The notes under the pieces: model-generated | What the model was told of the DNA's origin: nothing | The model's input: only the letters and a program-made list of their open reading frames with translations | The model's database searches: none | In this document: positions 52,248 through 63,248 of the stretch, piece by piece | How the letters are laid out: every line of letters starts with the position of its first letter | How positions within the stretch are numbered: position 1 is the first letter of the stretch | Assembly (NCBI GenBank): GCA_963377175.1 | Contig: CAUJNA010003783.1 | Span: 1,108,004-1,172,003, forward strand | Length of the DNA stretch: 64,000 nt | Reading direction: 5' to 3' | From: Effrenium voratum | Lineage: Eukaryota; Sar; Dinophyceae; Suessiales; Symbiodiniaceae | Translations under genes and position numbers: made by a program

Positions 52248-54125
52248 GTGAATCAACCGGTCGATTCCTGGGTTTCCAGAACCATTGCTTGTGCTACTGT
52301 TGCTGTCAAGTCGGCAGCCTTCAATGCCAGAGATGTCAGTCCGCCGGAAATTTCCAGACTGCTCAGTGACAAAGCTTTCTCATCCCGACAATATTTCAGA
52401 GGTGGGCACACTTCCGTATGGTGGGGGTGAGCGCAGGAGCCTATCCAAGATGAAGGTTGATTGCCTTCGCTCTGGGCCCGTCAAATATGTGTGCCTTATA
52501 GTTGGCTTCTCCACCATTTGAGGCAAGACTATCTCTGAAGTTTGCTACGCCGCTTCACGTTTAACTACTTGGTCAATAGAGGCCATATGGCTTTTTGCTA
52601 AATCGAGCTGCGTGGAAACATAACATGTGCCATGCCGGTCTTATGCGTTTGGCGCCTCGGATGGGAAGACGCTTTGGCGCCCTTCAAAAGGAGCTGGAAT
52701 AATTGTGTTCAATTGGCATTGCATGAGGCCACGTGCCCTCTGGTGACAGCGCAAGTCAACCTTGCTTCTCATTGGTTGAAGGTGGCTGGACAAATGGATT
52801 ATTCATCCATTGGCAACCGCACCCAAGGATTTTCAACCCAGTGGTTTCAGCCATGCCTCGGAATGGAAATGAATGGAAGACGTAAAGTCTTGTGCTGTTA
52901 GAGAGGAGGGTAGCACCTCGGCCATGGCTAAGGCTTGTTGAACCTCGACAGCAAACATTTGCAGCTCCGAAACTCTTTCTCCGACTCCCTCCAAACCACC
53001 GGGCCCCAATCAGAGGGAAGCTGAGGCGATGGCACCAGCTCTGGTTGGGGGCTGAGAGCGGGAAGTTGTCCTCTTTTCACGGATTCCGCGCCACTTTCTG
53101 TTGCTTGGTTAGTGGGTTAGTGCAGATTGGACGCTCTGAAAAAGAAGCTTTGTTAGCTGGGGGTGCACCTCCTGACATCCTGTATGCGAGGTTGATGTTC
53201 ATCAAGGGCTCCTGTTTCTGATGAACGACACATCCTTCCGAGAACCGTTTTCTCAGCATGCTCAATCCAGATGAAATCTTGCCGCGGCGTATGTCCCTCG
53301 ATCAAGCCGCAGAGAGCCTCTTGGATATTCGAATGGATTACCTACAAAGTGTTCAATCAATTTGTTTGCTGTCTGAACTGGTGTGCCTATTACTGTCCAA
53401 TTGCTTCGTTGTTGTACCAAAACAAAAACTGTTGCAGGGTTGTTGCCCAGTCGCGGAGATCGTTTTCCACGGGGCTTCCATTGTTCATTTGAATGTTCAT
53501 TTCTTCTGGCGGATTCGGGATGGCGTGTAGGCAGATAGGCATTGGTTGCATGGTTCATCAGCGAAGTGTCACTAGGCAAAGTCCAGGCAGAGAGACTGCA
53601 TGAATGCTTGTGTTTGCTTGCTGCACCGGGTGCTATGAGAAGCTTGCCTGAAGATGGCTCGCCTTCCAGTGGCACCACTTTCATGCGATAGGTCTGTTGC
53701 TCCAGAGGAACAATCAACAATCACAGGCAGGCACTAGGTGAAATTGGCTATGAGTTTTGGTGGGAACCCACTTCAAAGTGGCTGGTGGACACAAATCCCC
53801 ACCTGAACGATGTGCGCCAAAGAGTCCCCAATTAAAAATCATATTCAAAGATGTACTTGGTGTCGGTTTCGGTTGTGCAAAGGCAAGTGGCGTCCACGCC
53901 GATGTCCAAAGTGATTTCTCCGTGAAGATGATCAACCCCAAGCCGGAGAATTGGATTCAATACTATGTCGAGGTCATGGGATCCTTGAAGCACACCTGGA
54001 CTTGGCAGTTTGCAGCAGCTAAGGACGCCGTAGAGGGCGAGGCAGCTGAGAAGCTGGTGGTTGGTGAGCCATTTGAGCTCAGGCGGGCCGCGGGCCATGG
54101 GTCACTCCAGCACCGCAGCTTGTGA
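52248..54125 (+). other. Possible unidentified gene: four or five coding-like segments on +
   Basis: Collinear open pieces include ATVAVKSAAFNARDVSPPEI (about 52290-52400), KEALLAGGAPPDILYARLMF (about 53140-53205), LNPDEILPRRMSLDQAAESL (53258-53335), MINPKPENWIQYYVEVMGSL (53930-53990) and DAVEGEAAEKLVVG (54026-54067). The last has an AAG|GAC acceptor and a canonical GTGAGC donor. I could not connect the pieces with consistent phases nor recognise a family. Several have an open opposite strand. Confidence 0.3.
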
Positions 54126-54614
54126 GCTATATATGGAATTATAGGGATGTTGACATTGTGACTGTTTGTTTACAACACATGCTAGTGCTGACTTGTCTTT
54201 GACGCTTCGCTAATGTGTGTTTGTTCTCTTTTTTGTTATCATCATCCCTAAGTCGCCCATCAAGTGCTTCATGCAATGCACCTAAACTTCAACATTCCAG
54301 GACACACGCAGCATGAAGGGGGTAGAGTTGACATTTCCCTGGTCGCTCAGCAAAATCTGATTCGCTTCCTATGTGACATGTTGATTCATTGCATGGGGCC
54401 ACCAAATGCCTGCCAAACATGCGTAATGCTGAGGGCCCAGTTTGCAATCCTTGCTGCGCACAGGCAACATCAGGCAAAGAGCTTTTTGGGCGAAGCGTGA
54501 GGAAACAAAAGCCATCGCATTTGCTGATACTGTATGTTCATCGATTTTGGCGCACAGGGGGTACCTTCCACGACAAGACTTCAATAACAGCGACAAAAAC
54601 AAAAATAACAACGA

Positions 54615-56225
54615 TAAATAGTAAGGAGCTTTGTGAGGAGCTGTAAAAGGAGCTTTATAAGGAGCTTGTAACGAGCTGAGCCCCAGAAAGCTCAGGAGCT
54701 TTTAAGGAGCTTTGTGAGGAGCTTTATAAGGAACTTGTAAGGAGCTAATGGACGGCTGTTCCAAAGAACGTGTGTTTTGCAAAAAGCTCAAAACACCGTT
54801 CAGGAGCTTTATAAGGAGCTTTGTGAGGAGCTCTTTCAGGAGCTGCATTTGGAGCTTTACAAGAAGCTCAGGAGCTTTTTAAAAACCTTTGCGAAGAGCT
54901 TTGTAAATGGCGGCTGTTCCAAAGAACGTGGGTTTTGAGATTTTTAGACCCCAAAAAGTGCAAAACACACGTTAATTGAAACAGGGCACCAGAAAGTTCG
55001 GGAGCTTTATAAGGAGCCCAGAAAGCTCAGGAGCTCTTAAGGAGCTTTGTGAAGAGCTTTATACGGAGCTTGAAAGGAGCTAATGGACGGCTGTTCAAAA
55101 GAACGTGTGTTTTGCACTTAAGCTCCTGAACTTCCTGATAAATCTCCTCACAAAGCTCCTTATAAAGCTCCTGAACTTTCTGGTGTGTTTCAAAGACGTG
55201 TGTTTTGGGCTTTTTGCTCCCAAAACACACGTTCTTTGAAACAGGGCCCCAGAAAGTTCAGGAGCTTTATAAGGAGCTTTGCGAGGAGCTTCATCAGGAA
55301 GTTTAGGAGCTTTATAAGGAGCTTTGTGAGGAGCTTTGTGGGGAGCTCTTTCAGGAGCTTTCTTTGGAGCTTTATAAGGAGCCCAGAAAGCTCAGGAGCT
55401 TTTAAAAAAACTTTGTGAAGAGCTTTATCAGGAGCTTGTAAGGAGCTAATGGACAGCTGTTCCAAAGAACGTGTGTTTTGAGCTTTTTCGAACACACACG
55501 TTTTTTGAAACAGGGCCCCAGAAAGTTCAGGAGCTTTGTGAGGAGCTTTATAAGGAGCTTGTAAGAAGCTAATGGATGTCCAAAGAACGTGTGTTTTGCA
55601 CTTTTTAGGGTCTAAAAAGCTCACTCAATTCTTTGAAACAGTTCTCCAGCAACTCAGGAGCTTTTAAGGGGAGCTTTATAAGGAGCTTGTAAGGAGCTAA
55701 TGGACGGCTGTTCCAAAGAACGTGTGTTTTGCATTTTTGGGTCTTTGAAGCAGGGCGGAGCCAAAAAAGCTCAGAAGCTTTTAAGGAGCTTTGTGAAGAG
55801 CTTTGCAAGGAGCTTGAAAGGAGCTAATGGACGGCTGTTCAAAAGAACGTGTGTTTTGCACTTTTTGAGTTTAAAAACTCAAAACACACGTTCCTCGAAA
55901 CAGGTCCCCCAGAAAGTTTAGGAGCTTTATAAGGAGCTTTGCAGGGAGCTGCATAAGGAGCTTTATAAGGAGCTTGTAACGAGCTGATTTAAGGAGCTTT
56001 GTGAGGAGCTTTACGGAGCTTGCAAGGAGCTAGTGGACGGCTGTTCCAAAGAACGTGTGTTTTGCACAAAGCTCACAACACACGTTCAGGAGCTTTATAA
56101 GGAGCTTTGTGAGGAGCTCTTTCAGGAGCTGCATTTGAAGAGCTTTTTAAAATCCTTTGTGAAGAGGTTTTTAAGGAGCTTGTAAGGAGCTAATGGACGG
56201 CTGTTCCAAAGAACGTGTGATAGAA
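54615..56225. repeat. AGGAGCTTTATAAGGAGCTT repeat array with palindromic foldback units
   Basis: Units of about 10-20 bp built on GGAGCT fill 1.6 kb. At fairly regular intervals a longer block recurs: TAATGGACGGCTGTTCCAAA, then GAACGTGTGTTTTG, often followed by its complement CAAAACACACGTTC and CAGGGCCCCAGAAAGTTCAG. Around 55119-55310 this forms a long inverted repeat with arms of roughly 90 bp. No open frame here is credible as a gene. Confidence 0.92.
55119..55310. repeat. Long palindrome (foldback) within the array
   Basis: The left arm (about 55119-55207) reads AAGCTCCTGAACTTCCTGAT and onward. The right arm (about 55218-55310) carries the same sequence in reverse complement with a few substitutions. 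The centre is GTGTGTTTTGGGC ... CCCAAAACACAC around 55199-55228. Confidence 0.85.
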
Positions 56226-57560
56226 CAATTCAATTCGCAATTTAAAAGGGCTATGCGGGCAAGCGGCCCGCTAGGCACACATCGGGCTGTCACAACAGCC
56301 CTAGAAAATGCAGGTCAGCACCGCTATGCTCCGGGGAGGAGTGTGTGAGAAAGCTGGGCAGCCTTATGGCGCCTCTGAGCCGCATCTCGATGGACAGGCC
56401 CAAAGGGCCAGATGGATGGATGCTCACACAAGGCGCATGTCTGCGCAGCCCGTTCGGAAAGATCAAGTTCTACGCTCCTACACCGGCCACCGTCAGACGG
56501 CTCAAGATTCGAAATTGTGGTTTTAACATCCGCTTTGTCTGCATGGCGCAGGCGAGGCCAAAGAAGGTGCCACCTGGTGCAAGGATGGTGAAGCAGCTTT
56601 AGACCAGCCACGCAGGGACACTGAAGCAGCAGCTGACAGAGGCCCGCGTTTTGAAGGCTGCAGAAGAAGACTCGGAGGCTCCTCTGCCATTTGACTCCAC
56701 AGGTTACAAACACCTATGGGACGAGTACTGTCTGCAGTGGCAGCCCCTTTCATGCTCATATTTGACATGTTCTTGCTGGCAGTGGCGCTGGGCCATTGCT
56801 GTCATGCCTATGGCGTCGAGGTGTTCTGGAAAAAGCGGGCGCTAGACCAGCCACTGCAGCTGCTGCAAGAGATCGATGACGAATGCCAAGCCAGCCACCC
56901 GAGGAAGAAGCCCAGGGTGTGAAAGAAGCAACGTGCGTTTTTTTCTGATATTTTGACATATGTGGCTGGGCCGGCTGTGTTTTTTGGCCTGCAGGCTGCT
57001 CCTGTGGATGCAGACGAGGAGGACGACCCTTTCCACGATAAAGGGGTGGAGGCCAAGAAAGCAGCTCGTGCCAGCTGTTCTGTTACCCTTTCGGATCGGC
57101 CTCCTGGCAGGCTGTGTTCGTCCCCAAGCAAGCAAAGCTTGTGGACCTCCAAGGGCGCATGTGATCTGAGAGCAGCCCAGATTGTGTGATGACCAAACAA
57201 TGGACTTGACTACGAGCCCAGCTGGTAAGCAAGCGCGCGAGGCTTGCTTCATGACATGAATGATCTCGAAGCACATGCGTTGTCAGGCGGACTCACCGCT
57301 TCCCCCAACCACGCCTGTGTCGTCCCCAGATGGAAAGGAGCGCCGTGTCAAGCGAGCCGCAAGCTTGACCAAAGACAAGTTCATTCCTTGTCATCCTTGG
57401 CTGACCTAGCAGTTGCCCCAAATCAATCTCCATTCGTTTGACCCTTTTCAATCTGCTATGCACACGCCAAGGTCTTAATATGGGGAGCCCCCTGTTGGGG
57501 TAGCTTTAAGCCACAGCAATCCTCAACACATCAGAAGCCAAAGTATAGACCTGCGTCAAA
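56226..57560 (+). other. Stretch with coding-like remnants between the repeat arrays
   Basis: Open pieces on + include KIRNCGFNIRFVCMAQARPK (about 56505-56560), KAAEEDSEAPLPFDSTGYKH (about 56655-56715), LLQEIDDECQASHPRKKPRV (56860-56922) and PVDADEEDDPFHDKGVEAKK (57000-57060). They change frame several times and carry no known domain. They could be a decayed mobile element or short exons. Confidence 0.25.
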
Positions 57561-57734
57561 TGTGTGCTTTAAGTGACTGAGCAGGAGCAAGTGCAACGGC
57601 AAGAGGACGCCACTCTGGTGGCGGAGAAGAAGGAGAGCGCGGTTTTGTTTTTGTTTGTTGCTGCAAAAAAATCCGGCGAAGGATCTGGGCCTTGTGACCA
57701 GCGGCAGCATGCAGGATGGGATGCAAGCACTAAC

Positions 57735-57840
57735 AAGTACCTCACAAAGCTCCTTACAAAGCTCGGTCTTCCTGGTCCATTAGCTCCTTGCAAGCTCCTT
57801 ATGAAGCTCCTCACAAAGCTCCTTAAAGAAACATTAACAA
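57735..57840. repeat. Outlying AGCTCCTT repeat patch, inverted orientation
   Basis: AAGCTCCTTACAAAGCTC and related units, the complement of the array at 54.6-56.2 kb, occupy about 100 bp. Confidence 0.85.
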
Positions 57841-58039
57841 AAACATCTCCGGGATGCAAACCCGCGCTTTCGCGGCGTTGAAACAAGGTGCTGCCAGCTA
57901 GGCTACACACTCTTTGATGAAAAGGCGCCATGGGAAAAAACCCTTCTTGATTTCCAGCCTTTTTCCACTCACCGACGCACGAAGCTCTTTGCCTTCCCTT
58001 TTCCTGTTCCTTCCTTCTTCCTTTCTTCCAACAAGGGGC

Positions 58040-58380
58040 GGTTGCTTCAAAGAACGTGTGCATTTTTAAGCCCCATTGGAACAGCCGTCCATCAGCTCCA
58101 AGCTCCTTACAAAGCTCTCCATATAAAGCCCTTGAACTTCCTGATAAAGCTCCTCACAAAGCTCCTTGTAAGCTCCTGAACTTTCTGGGCCCTGTTTCAA
58201 AGAACGTGTGTTTTGAGCCTTTTGGCCCCCAAAAAGCTCAAAACACACGTTCTTTGAAACAGGGCCCCAGAAAGTTCAGAGCTAATGGACGGCTGTTCCA
58301 AAGAACGTGTGTTTTGCATTTGTTGGGTCCCAAAAGTGCAAAACACACGTTCTTTGAATCAACCGTCCATTGTTGGAAGA
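58040..58380. repeat. Second foldback block of the AGGAGCTT family
   Basis: Two perfect 25-bp arms (58194-58218 and 58236-58260) containing AAGAACGTGTGTTTTG and its complement flank a 17-bp centre. With one 1-bp gap the arms extend outward through GGGCCCTG and CTTTCTGG into the AGCTCCTT repeats on both sides. A second hairpin with the same core lies at about 58295-58355. Confidence 0.92.
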
Positions 58381-58455
58381 AGGGAAGAAGGAAGAAGGAA
58401 GAAGGAAGAAGGAAGAAGGAAGAAGGAAGAAGGAAGAAGGAAGAAGGAAGGAAAC
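58378..58455. repeat. (GAAGAAG)n heptanucleotide repeat
   Basis: About ten copies of the 7-bp unit GGAAGAA follow each other with few errors. They abut the foldback block. Confidence 0.95.
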
Positions 58456-58459
58456 AGGA

Positions 58460-59600
58460 GAAGGAGGGAGCCCTGTTTCAAAGAGGCAAGGATCCGCTTC
58501 TTGAGCTTATCGTGATTAAACAATTTTCGTAGTGAGAAAATAATTCCGAGTCGTGGTAGGAGCAATTTCTGTCGTGGTTGGAAAGCTGTTGTGAAGCGTG
58601 GTTGGTGCACCCCCTCGGCCCTCGATTTTGGCGCATAGTTGTGGTGTATTGTCCATATGGCGCCCGGCAAGGAAGCATGGCATATGACGGATGAGTGAAG
58701 GGCAGGACAGGCTTCTTTAGATGAACTTTGCGTTGGTTGAGTGCATAACTCGGAACCTCTGGCACTTCAACGGCATTTTCGAGGCAGAGGTTGAACTGGC
58801 AAATTCCCACTGAGGGGCAACAACAGTGTTTGTGTGTGGGTTTCACAAATATATACACATATGTTTCTAGCCTTTGGCGCGTCAAAATGTAAGAACAATG
58901 CCCGGTGCAGTCGGCTTTGCGCACGCCAACGTAAGGACAGTCCATGCCGAAGATTTTGGCACGGCGAAGCTTTGCGCTCGTGGAAGAGAACTGCCCCCCC
59001 CCCCCCCCCCGCCACAAGTTGCAGTGTACGCCCCACAGCAGCTTGCAGTCAAAGACATGAGTAAGCCCGTCCAGTGGCATGATTCGGGGTTATGGTGGTT
59101 GCCTTGGGATGTTTGCATAGGTCTTCTAACTCCTTGCCATGACCCTTCGGGCGCTTTGGCCCTATGTGACAATCTCCGGCGGGCGTTTTGGAAAGGTGCG
59201 GGCGTAGATGTGATTGGCTCTACCCAGACTTCATTCCAATAAGAAGCACTGTTTTTACTGAAACAGCATGTGCGAAGGCTATTGGTTTGTAAGCTACATT
59301 TCAATAGCAGGTATTATTGGTTTGCAAGCCTATTTCAATAAGACCAGATAGCTGTTCACTCCCCAACCCATGCCCAAACCCATTGAAACTACCATAGCCT
59401 GGATCTTTGGGCCTGCCATGCCAGAGGTTAATCAAGGCAGCCACTGACAAGAAATGAAGCTGCGCCCAGCTTAGAGTGCCAAATCGACACTCACAAGTTC
59501 ACAAAGCGCTTGTTTTCGCAAAAAGTTTTTGAACAGCAGAAGCCCTTGCGCAGGGCCTCTCAGCGCACAGCAGCTCGCTCCAACTTTTCACTCTACATCT
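58460..59600. other. Spacer between foldback block and the - strand element
   Basis: A 17-C run lies at 58994-59010. At about 59278-59330 ATTGGTTTG-AAGC and ATTTCAATA occur twice as a short direct repeat. The 200-codon - strand frame at 58478-59080 has no recognisable feature. Confidence 0.5.
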
Positions 59601-59612
59601 TCCCCCTCCTGG

Positions 59613-59955
59613 TCAACGCAATGGCCTGTCAGCCTGAGCCACAGCCCTAGCCTGAACCTCCAGCAGACCTTCCCAGGCACAATGTGCCCAGAAGTGCCAT
59701 TTAGGCAGGTGTGTGTGAGGGATGACATGAAGCCCACCATGGTTTTGCCAGTGTAGGTGGTGACAGGGCTTGGCCAGCCATGTGGGCCAGCAAGTGGTGC
59801 TTGTCACAACACTCCATTGCAGCAGGGCCTGCTCCACGCACATCTTGCTGCATCTCACATAATGCTGCAGGAAAAGGTCTGTGTGCTTTTTGAAAGCCAA
59901 ACGCTCCTGCTGGGGCAGGCGCATGTGCCCAGAATCTATCGTGTCAGAAATTGCT
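59613..59955 (-). pseudogene. C-terminal end of the multicopy element
   Basis: It reads HMRLPQQERLAFKKHTDLF. In another frame it continues HHLLAHMAGQAL, and in the next TYTGKTMVGFMSSLTHTCLN and GHIVPGKVCWRFRLGLWLRL. The last two match the typical C-terminal motifs of the family. Confidence 0.65.
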
Positions 59956-60798
59956 TGCTTCCAAATTCTGGAGGCAGCACAGCCTATGCATAGTGTATGG
60001 CGCCATCTCGTCTGCATGTTGCTGGCAGGGCTCCACCACACATGGAACCAAGTACCTGATGCGCCTGGCCTGGAACCCACTGAGACCAGGAAAATGTTTA
60101 TATTTGCTCTTCGGGTCGCAAAAATTGCTGAAGGTCGGCCTGTTGGAAGATGGTACGCCAAGCTCTTCATACTGCTTCAGGATCTTGTGGAACAAGGCTT
60201 TTGCAGGCCAGCCCACCCAGGCTTGATCGCCCAATCGAAGAAGCAGTTTGCAATTGCATGGGCGGCAACGCCTTCCTCAATGATGTGCAAATAATCATAA
60301 GCAAACGTTTCCCCAACAACGCCAGGAATTTTGGAAATCACATGGCTTGTGGGGCACTTGCCTTTGTGCTTGATGACAGTCTTTCTCCAGGCTGCGCTGG
60401 CCCTGAAGTCATTCAAGGGTATGTCTGACCTGTTGGCCTGGCAATTGAAGCAGCACTCGTTGGAGCTTGAACCTTTCAACTTGTATTTATTTTGGAACCA
60501 CTCGCCATCTCCAGGCATAGCAAACACACAGGCGCTGAAGCCATTGGCAGTTAGTGGCTGCCCTGCCAGGTCTGCCCTCCTGGAATTTGTTCCCATTGTG
60601 GTGTTGCATGGTGTTCTCGTCATCACCACCACCCTTGTTGGAGCAGTGCCTTGGGACTGCTGCCAGCAGTAGCTGGCTGTGTTCCACATTTGCAGAAGAC
60701 AGCAGGCTCCTCATGCTGATGACAGTGATGGAATCATTTCTTTGAAAAGCACCACCGTCGGCATGCACAGCCATGGGGAGGCAATGTGCCAAATCCAC
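59944..60798 (-). pseudogene. C-terminal half of the multicopy element, frameshifted
   Basis: Successive frames give HCLPMAVHADGGAFQRNDSI (from 60790), then GDGEWFQNKYKLKGSSSNEC with CCFNCQ, a possible zinc-binding C-x-x-C, then YDYLHIIEEGVAAHAIAN. A shift near 60230 leads to ALFHKILKQYEELG and on to FPGLSGFQARRIRYLV. Another shift near 59955 leads on to the last segment. Confidence 0.7.
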
Positions 60799-61330
60799 CT
60801 TTCCTTTCTAAGTGGATTGTTGATGAACTTGGATCACTCATATCGTGGTCTGACCAGAAGTCATTGGCGTGGCCAAAGCCAGCCACAAGCTCTTGAACAT
60901 CCTCATCCAGAGCAGGCCCTCCCATCCAAGCAAACCAGTCATGTGGCAAAAACAAAGCAATAGGTTTCATTTGCACAGACACATTGCAGTCCACATTGCT
61001 CTTCACCAGCACTGGCACATCAGCTATGTATGGGCTTGGCAGGTGGTAGCTGCTTGTCTTGCAGTACTTCAATGTGAGCTGCTCAGCAATATGCTGTGGC
61101 TGCCTGCCAAAATTACCAAAGCTGGCTAGCTCCACAATGTCAGCGCCAGTTGCCCCAGAGTTGGTAGCAACCAGGGCAACGCTTTGAATGGAAGGCCCCT
61201 GGGCTGCCGCAAGCTCAACGCCAAACATATGAAGCCGCGCAGGAAAGCCCACCAAAGCTGAACAAATAGCAAACCCTAACCATACAAGGCCTGCAGCCAA
61301 GGTGCAGAGAAACTCCATTTGCAAACTGCT
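60734..61330 (-). pseudogene. Central segment of the multicopy element with FLPHDWFAWM
   Basis: A 196-codon open frame, one of the longest non-repetitive frames in the window, begins near MEFLCTLAAGLVWLGFAI. It contains YIADVPVLVKSNVDCNVSVQ and FLPHDWFAWMGG. Its end runs out of frame after HLERKGGFGTLPPHG. The following conserved HADGGAF motif is in another frame. Confidence 0.65.
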
Positions 61331-62305
61331 CTAGCAGGCAAGCAGCCAACGCAGGCTGCTGCTCTTGCATGACCTCATACTTCTTTCTTTTCCACTTTGC
61401 CATTGCTTCGCAAAAGGGAATGGGAGCTTGCAGGCAGCTCCAGGATGCCAAGGTCAAATGGGGTAGAGAAGATAAACCTGCCCCAAGCTTGCCAACATCC
61501 ACTGGGCGAAACAGCTTTGGGCTACGGCGGGGGGGCGGGCGGGGGCTGGCTTCCCAGCACTGTTTTTTCCTTGCCGCCAGCCACTCAAAGCAACCGAGAA
61601 ATGCACATGAAAACTGCTTGGAACTTGCTCGAGCAGAGTTGGCTCCTACTGCTACTTCTTCGCTTGCTGTTTGCTTTGGCGTGCTTCAGCCTACTCTTGA
61701 CCTTCACAGAAACTCCTTGCATCAGCGCCGCAGCAAAAAAAATGCTGGCCTGCGCATCGCTACTGTGAAAAGCTGCTAGCAAATTGCTGCAAGTCAAACC
61801 TAATCTCTTTGGGTTGCCATGCTTCCCAGCGCAGTTCACAAGTGCACATGCCCCCCTCCCCATGGCCCACAGCGCGTGCAGCATTGTGAAAAATTCGCAA
61901 GAACAAACAGGAGCTCCCCCAAAAAGCTTTTTGAGCCCAACAGGCTCTTGAATGTCAACAGAGGAAACTGCTGGACACCTGCGGGGCAGGGCCCCCAACC
62001 CTTTCTGAGCACCAGCATGGCCTATACCTATATTGGTCAACCAACAGAAGCAGTAATGTGTGTTGCAGGGCAATGCTATTTTAGGACTTCTACGTGCAGT
62101 GGGCCAGCTAGATTGCGCACTCCGAAGCCTGAACATGGCCCAACGGCAATCCTGCCCCCAGCAGTTGCGCGCGCCAGCTGGCAAACCCAAATCCGCAGTC
62201 AGCGCGTTTTCTCCTTGTGTCCCTGCCTTGCGCTCCAAAAATCTTTGCCACGCAAGTGATGGCAATTAGTGCCCTTGAACTGCTAGAGCCCCTAAGCCTG
62301 CCTAC

Positions 62306-62962
62306 TTCGCAGCCAGCCGAAGCTTCTTGTACTTCTTCACTGCCACGGCTGCGTCAAAGAGGACGCCCTTGACAGTCTCCATGGAAGTCTTCTTTTTCTC
62401 CAGCTCCTTGCAGGGGCCGCTGAGGATGGCCACCTGGTCACGGCTGCCTTCTTTTTTCAAATTCAGCAGCAGCTTCTTCATGCTGTTGATCCTCGTGCCT
62501 GTCTCACTCTTTGCAATTCCAGCGATGACAAGATCTCAGCCTCAGCTTCCTCAAAGTCTTCCTTCTCTTGGCCTGGGGTGCCTTGGCTCTCATCATCATC
62601 TTCTTCCAGGCTGCCCTCACTGTTCTTGTGTTTGAGCTTGAGTTGCTTGTTGGGGCTCTTCCCAAGGTTCCTAGAATTTTTGACGAAAGCCCCCAGCAGC
62701 GGCTGTTGGCCCCACATGGCCTCAGCTTCTAGGAGCTCCTGGCATGACCGTCTGGTCCTTGGACAGACTGTTGAGAAAGGCCCACATCATCGCCCTTCCT
62801 CTTCTGGAAAAGCTCAATCTTTGCCTCGAAGGACATGCCGGGGATCAAAAGGTAGACCGGCACACTTGTTGAATGGCTTTGGCCCTTTGCAAGGCTTGGG
62901 CTGCTTCTGGTTTGGTTGGCATCCTTCTTAGGGGCACTCTTCTTCATCGCCTTCTTGGCCAT
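62306..62962 (-). pseudogene. Lys-rich N-terminal and coiled segment of the multicopy element, two frameshifts
   Basis: The frame starts MAKKAMKKSAPKKDANQT at 62962. Near 62765 it must change frame to continue as QELLEAEAMWGQQPLLG. Near 62535 it changes again, from EDFEEAEAE to LVIAGIAKSETGTRINSMKK, consistent with an extra GA dinucleotide. It ends AVAVKKYKKLRLAAK and a stop at 62306. Whether this is the N-terminus of the downstream protein or a separate small gene is not certain. Confidence 0.6.
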
Positions 62963-63034
62963 TGCCAGCCAGAAAGAAAATACAAACACTCTGAACAATG
63001 GCTCTCACAGCCTGAAATGGCCGCAGAAATGCAA

Positions 63035-63175
63035 AACATCACATGAGATCACATGATATAATATGAGATAGCAACATCTCATATGAGGCTAAAACACAAT
63101 CATATGACACAAAAATACACTCATATGAGATAACCCACCCTCATATGAGACCACATGAGATCACAGGAGATTCAG
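63035..63175. repeat. CATATGAGAT short repeats
   Basis: The 10-mer TCATATGAGA and close variants (CACATGAGAT, ATATGAGATA) occur about ten times in 140 bp, in both orientations because CATATG is palindromic. They separate the Lys-rich piece from the upstream - strand frames. They could be subterminal repeats of a mobile element. Confidence 0.75.
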
Positions 63176-63248
63176 TCATTTCAAACATGTTTCAGCCCTT
63201 GGGCAGGTCCCAAATGCAATTTGTTCTTGCTGGGACACACACAGTCAT

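Noticed and set aside
54615..58380. CRISPR-like array
   Set aside because: Units are short, irregular and inverted, without constant repeats and unique spacers of equal length; the genome is eukaryotic.
58478..59080. 200-codon frame on the - strand
   Set aside because: It crosses a 17-C run and ordinary spacer, starts in no conserved context and shows no motif.
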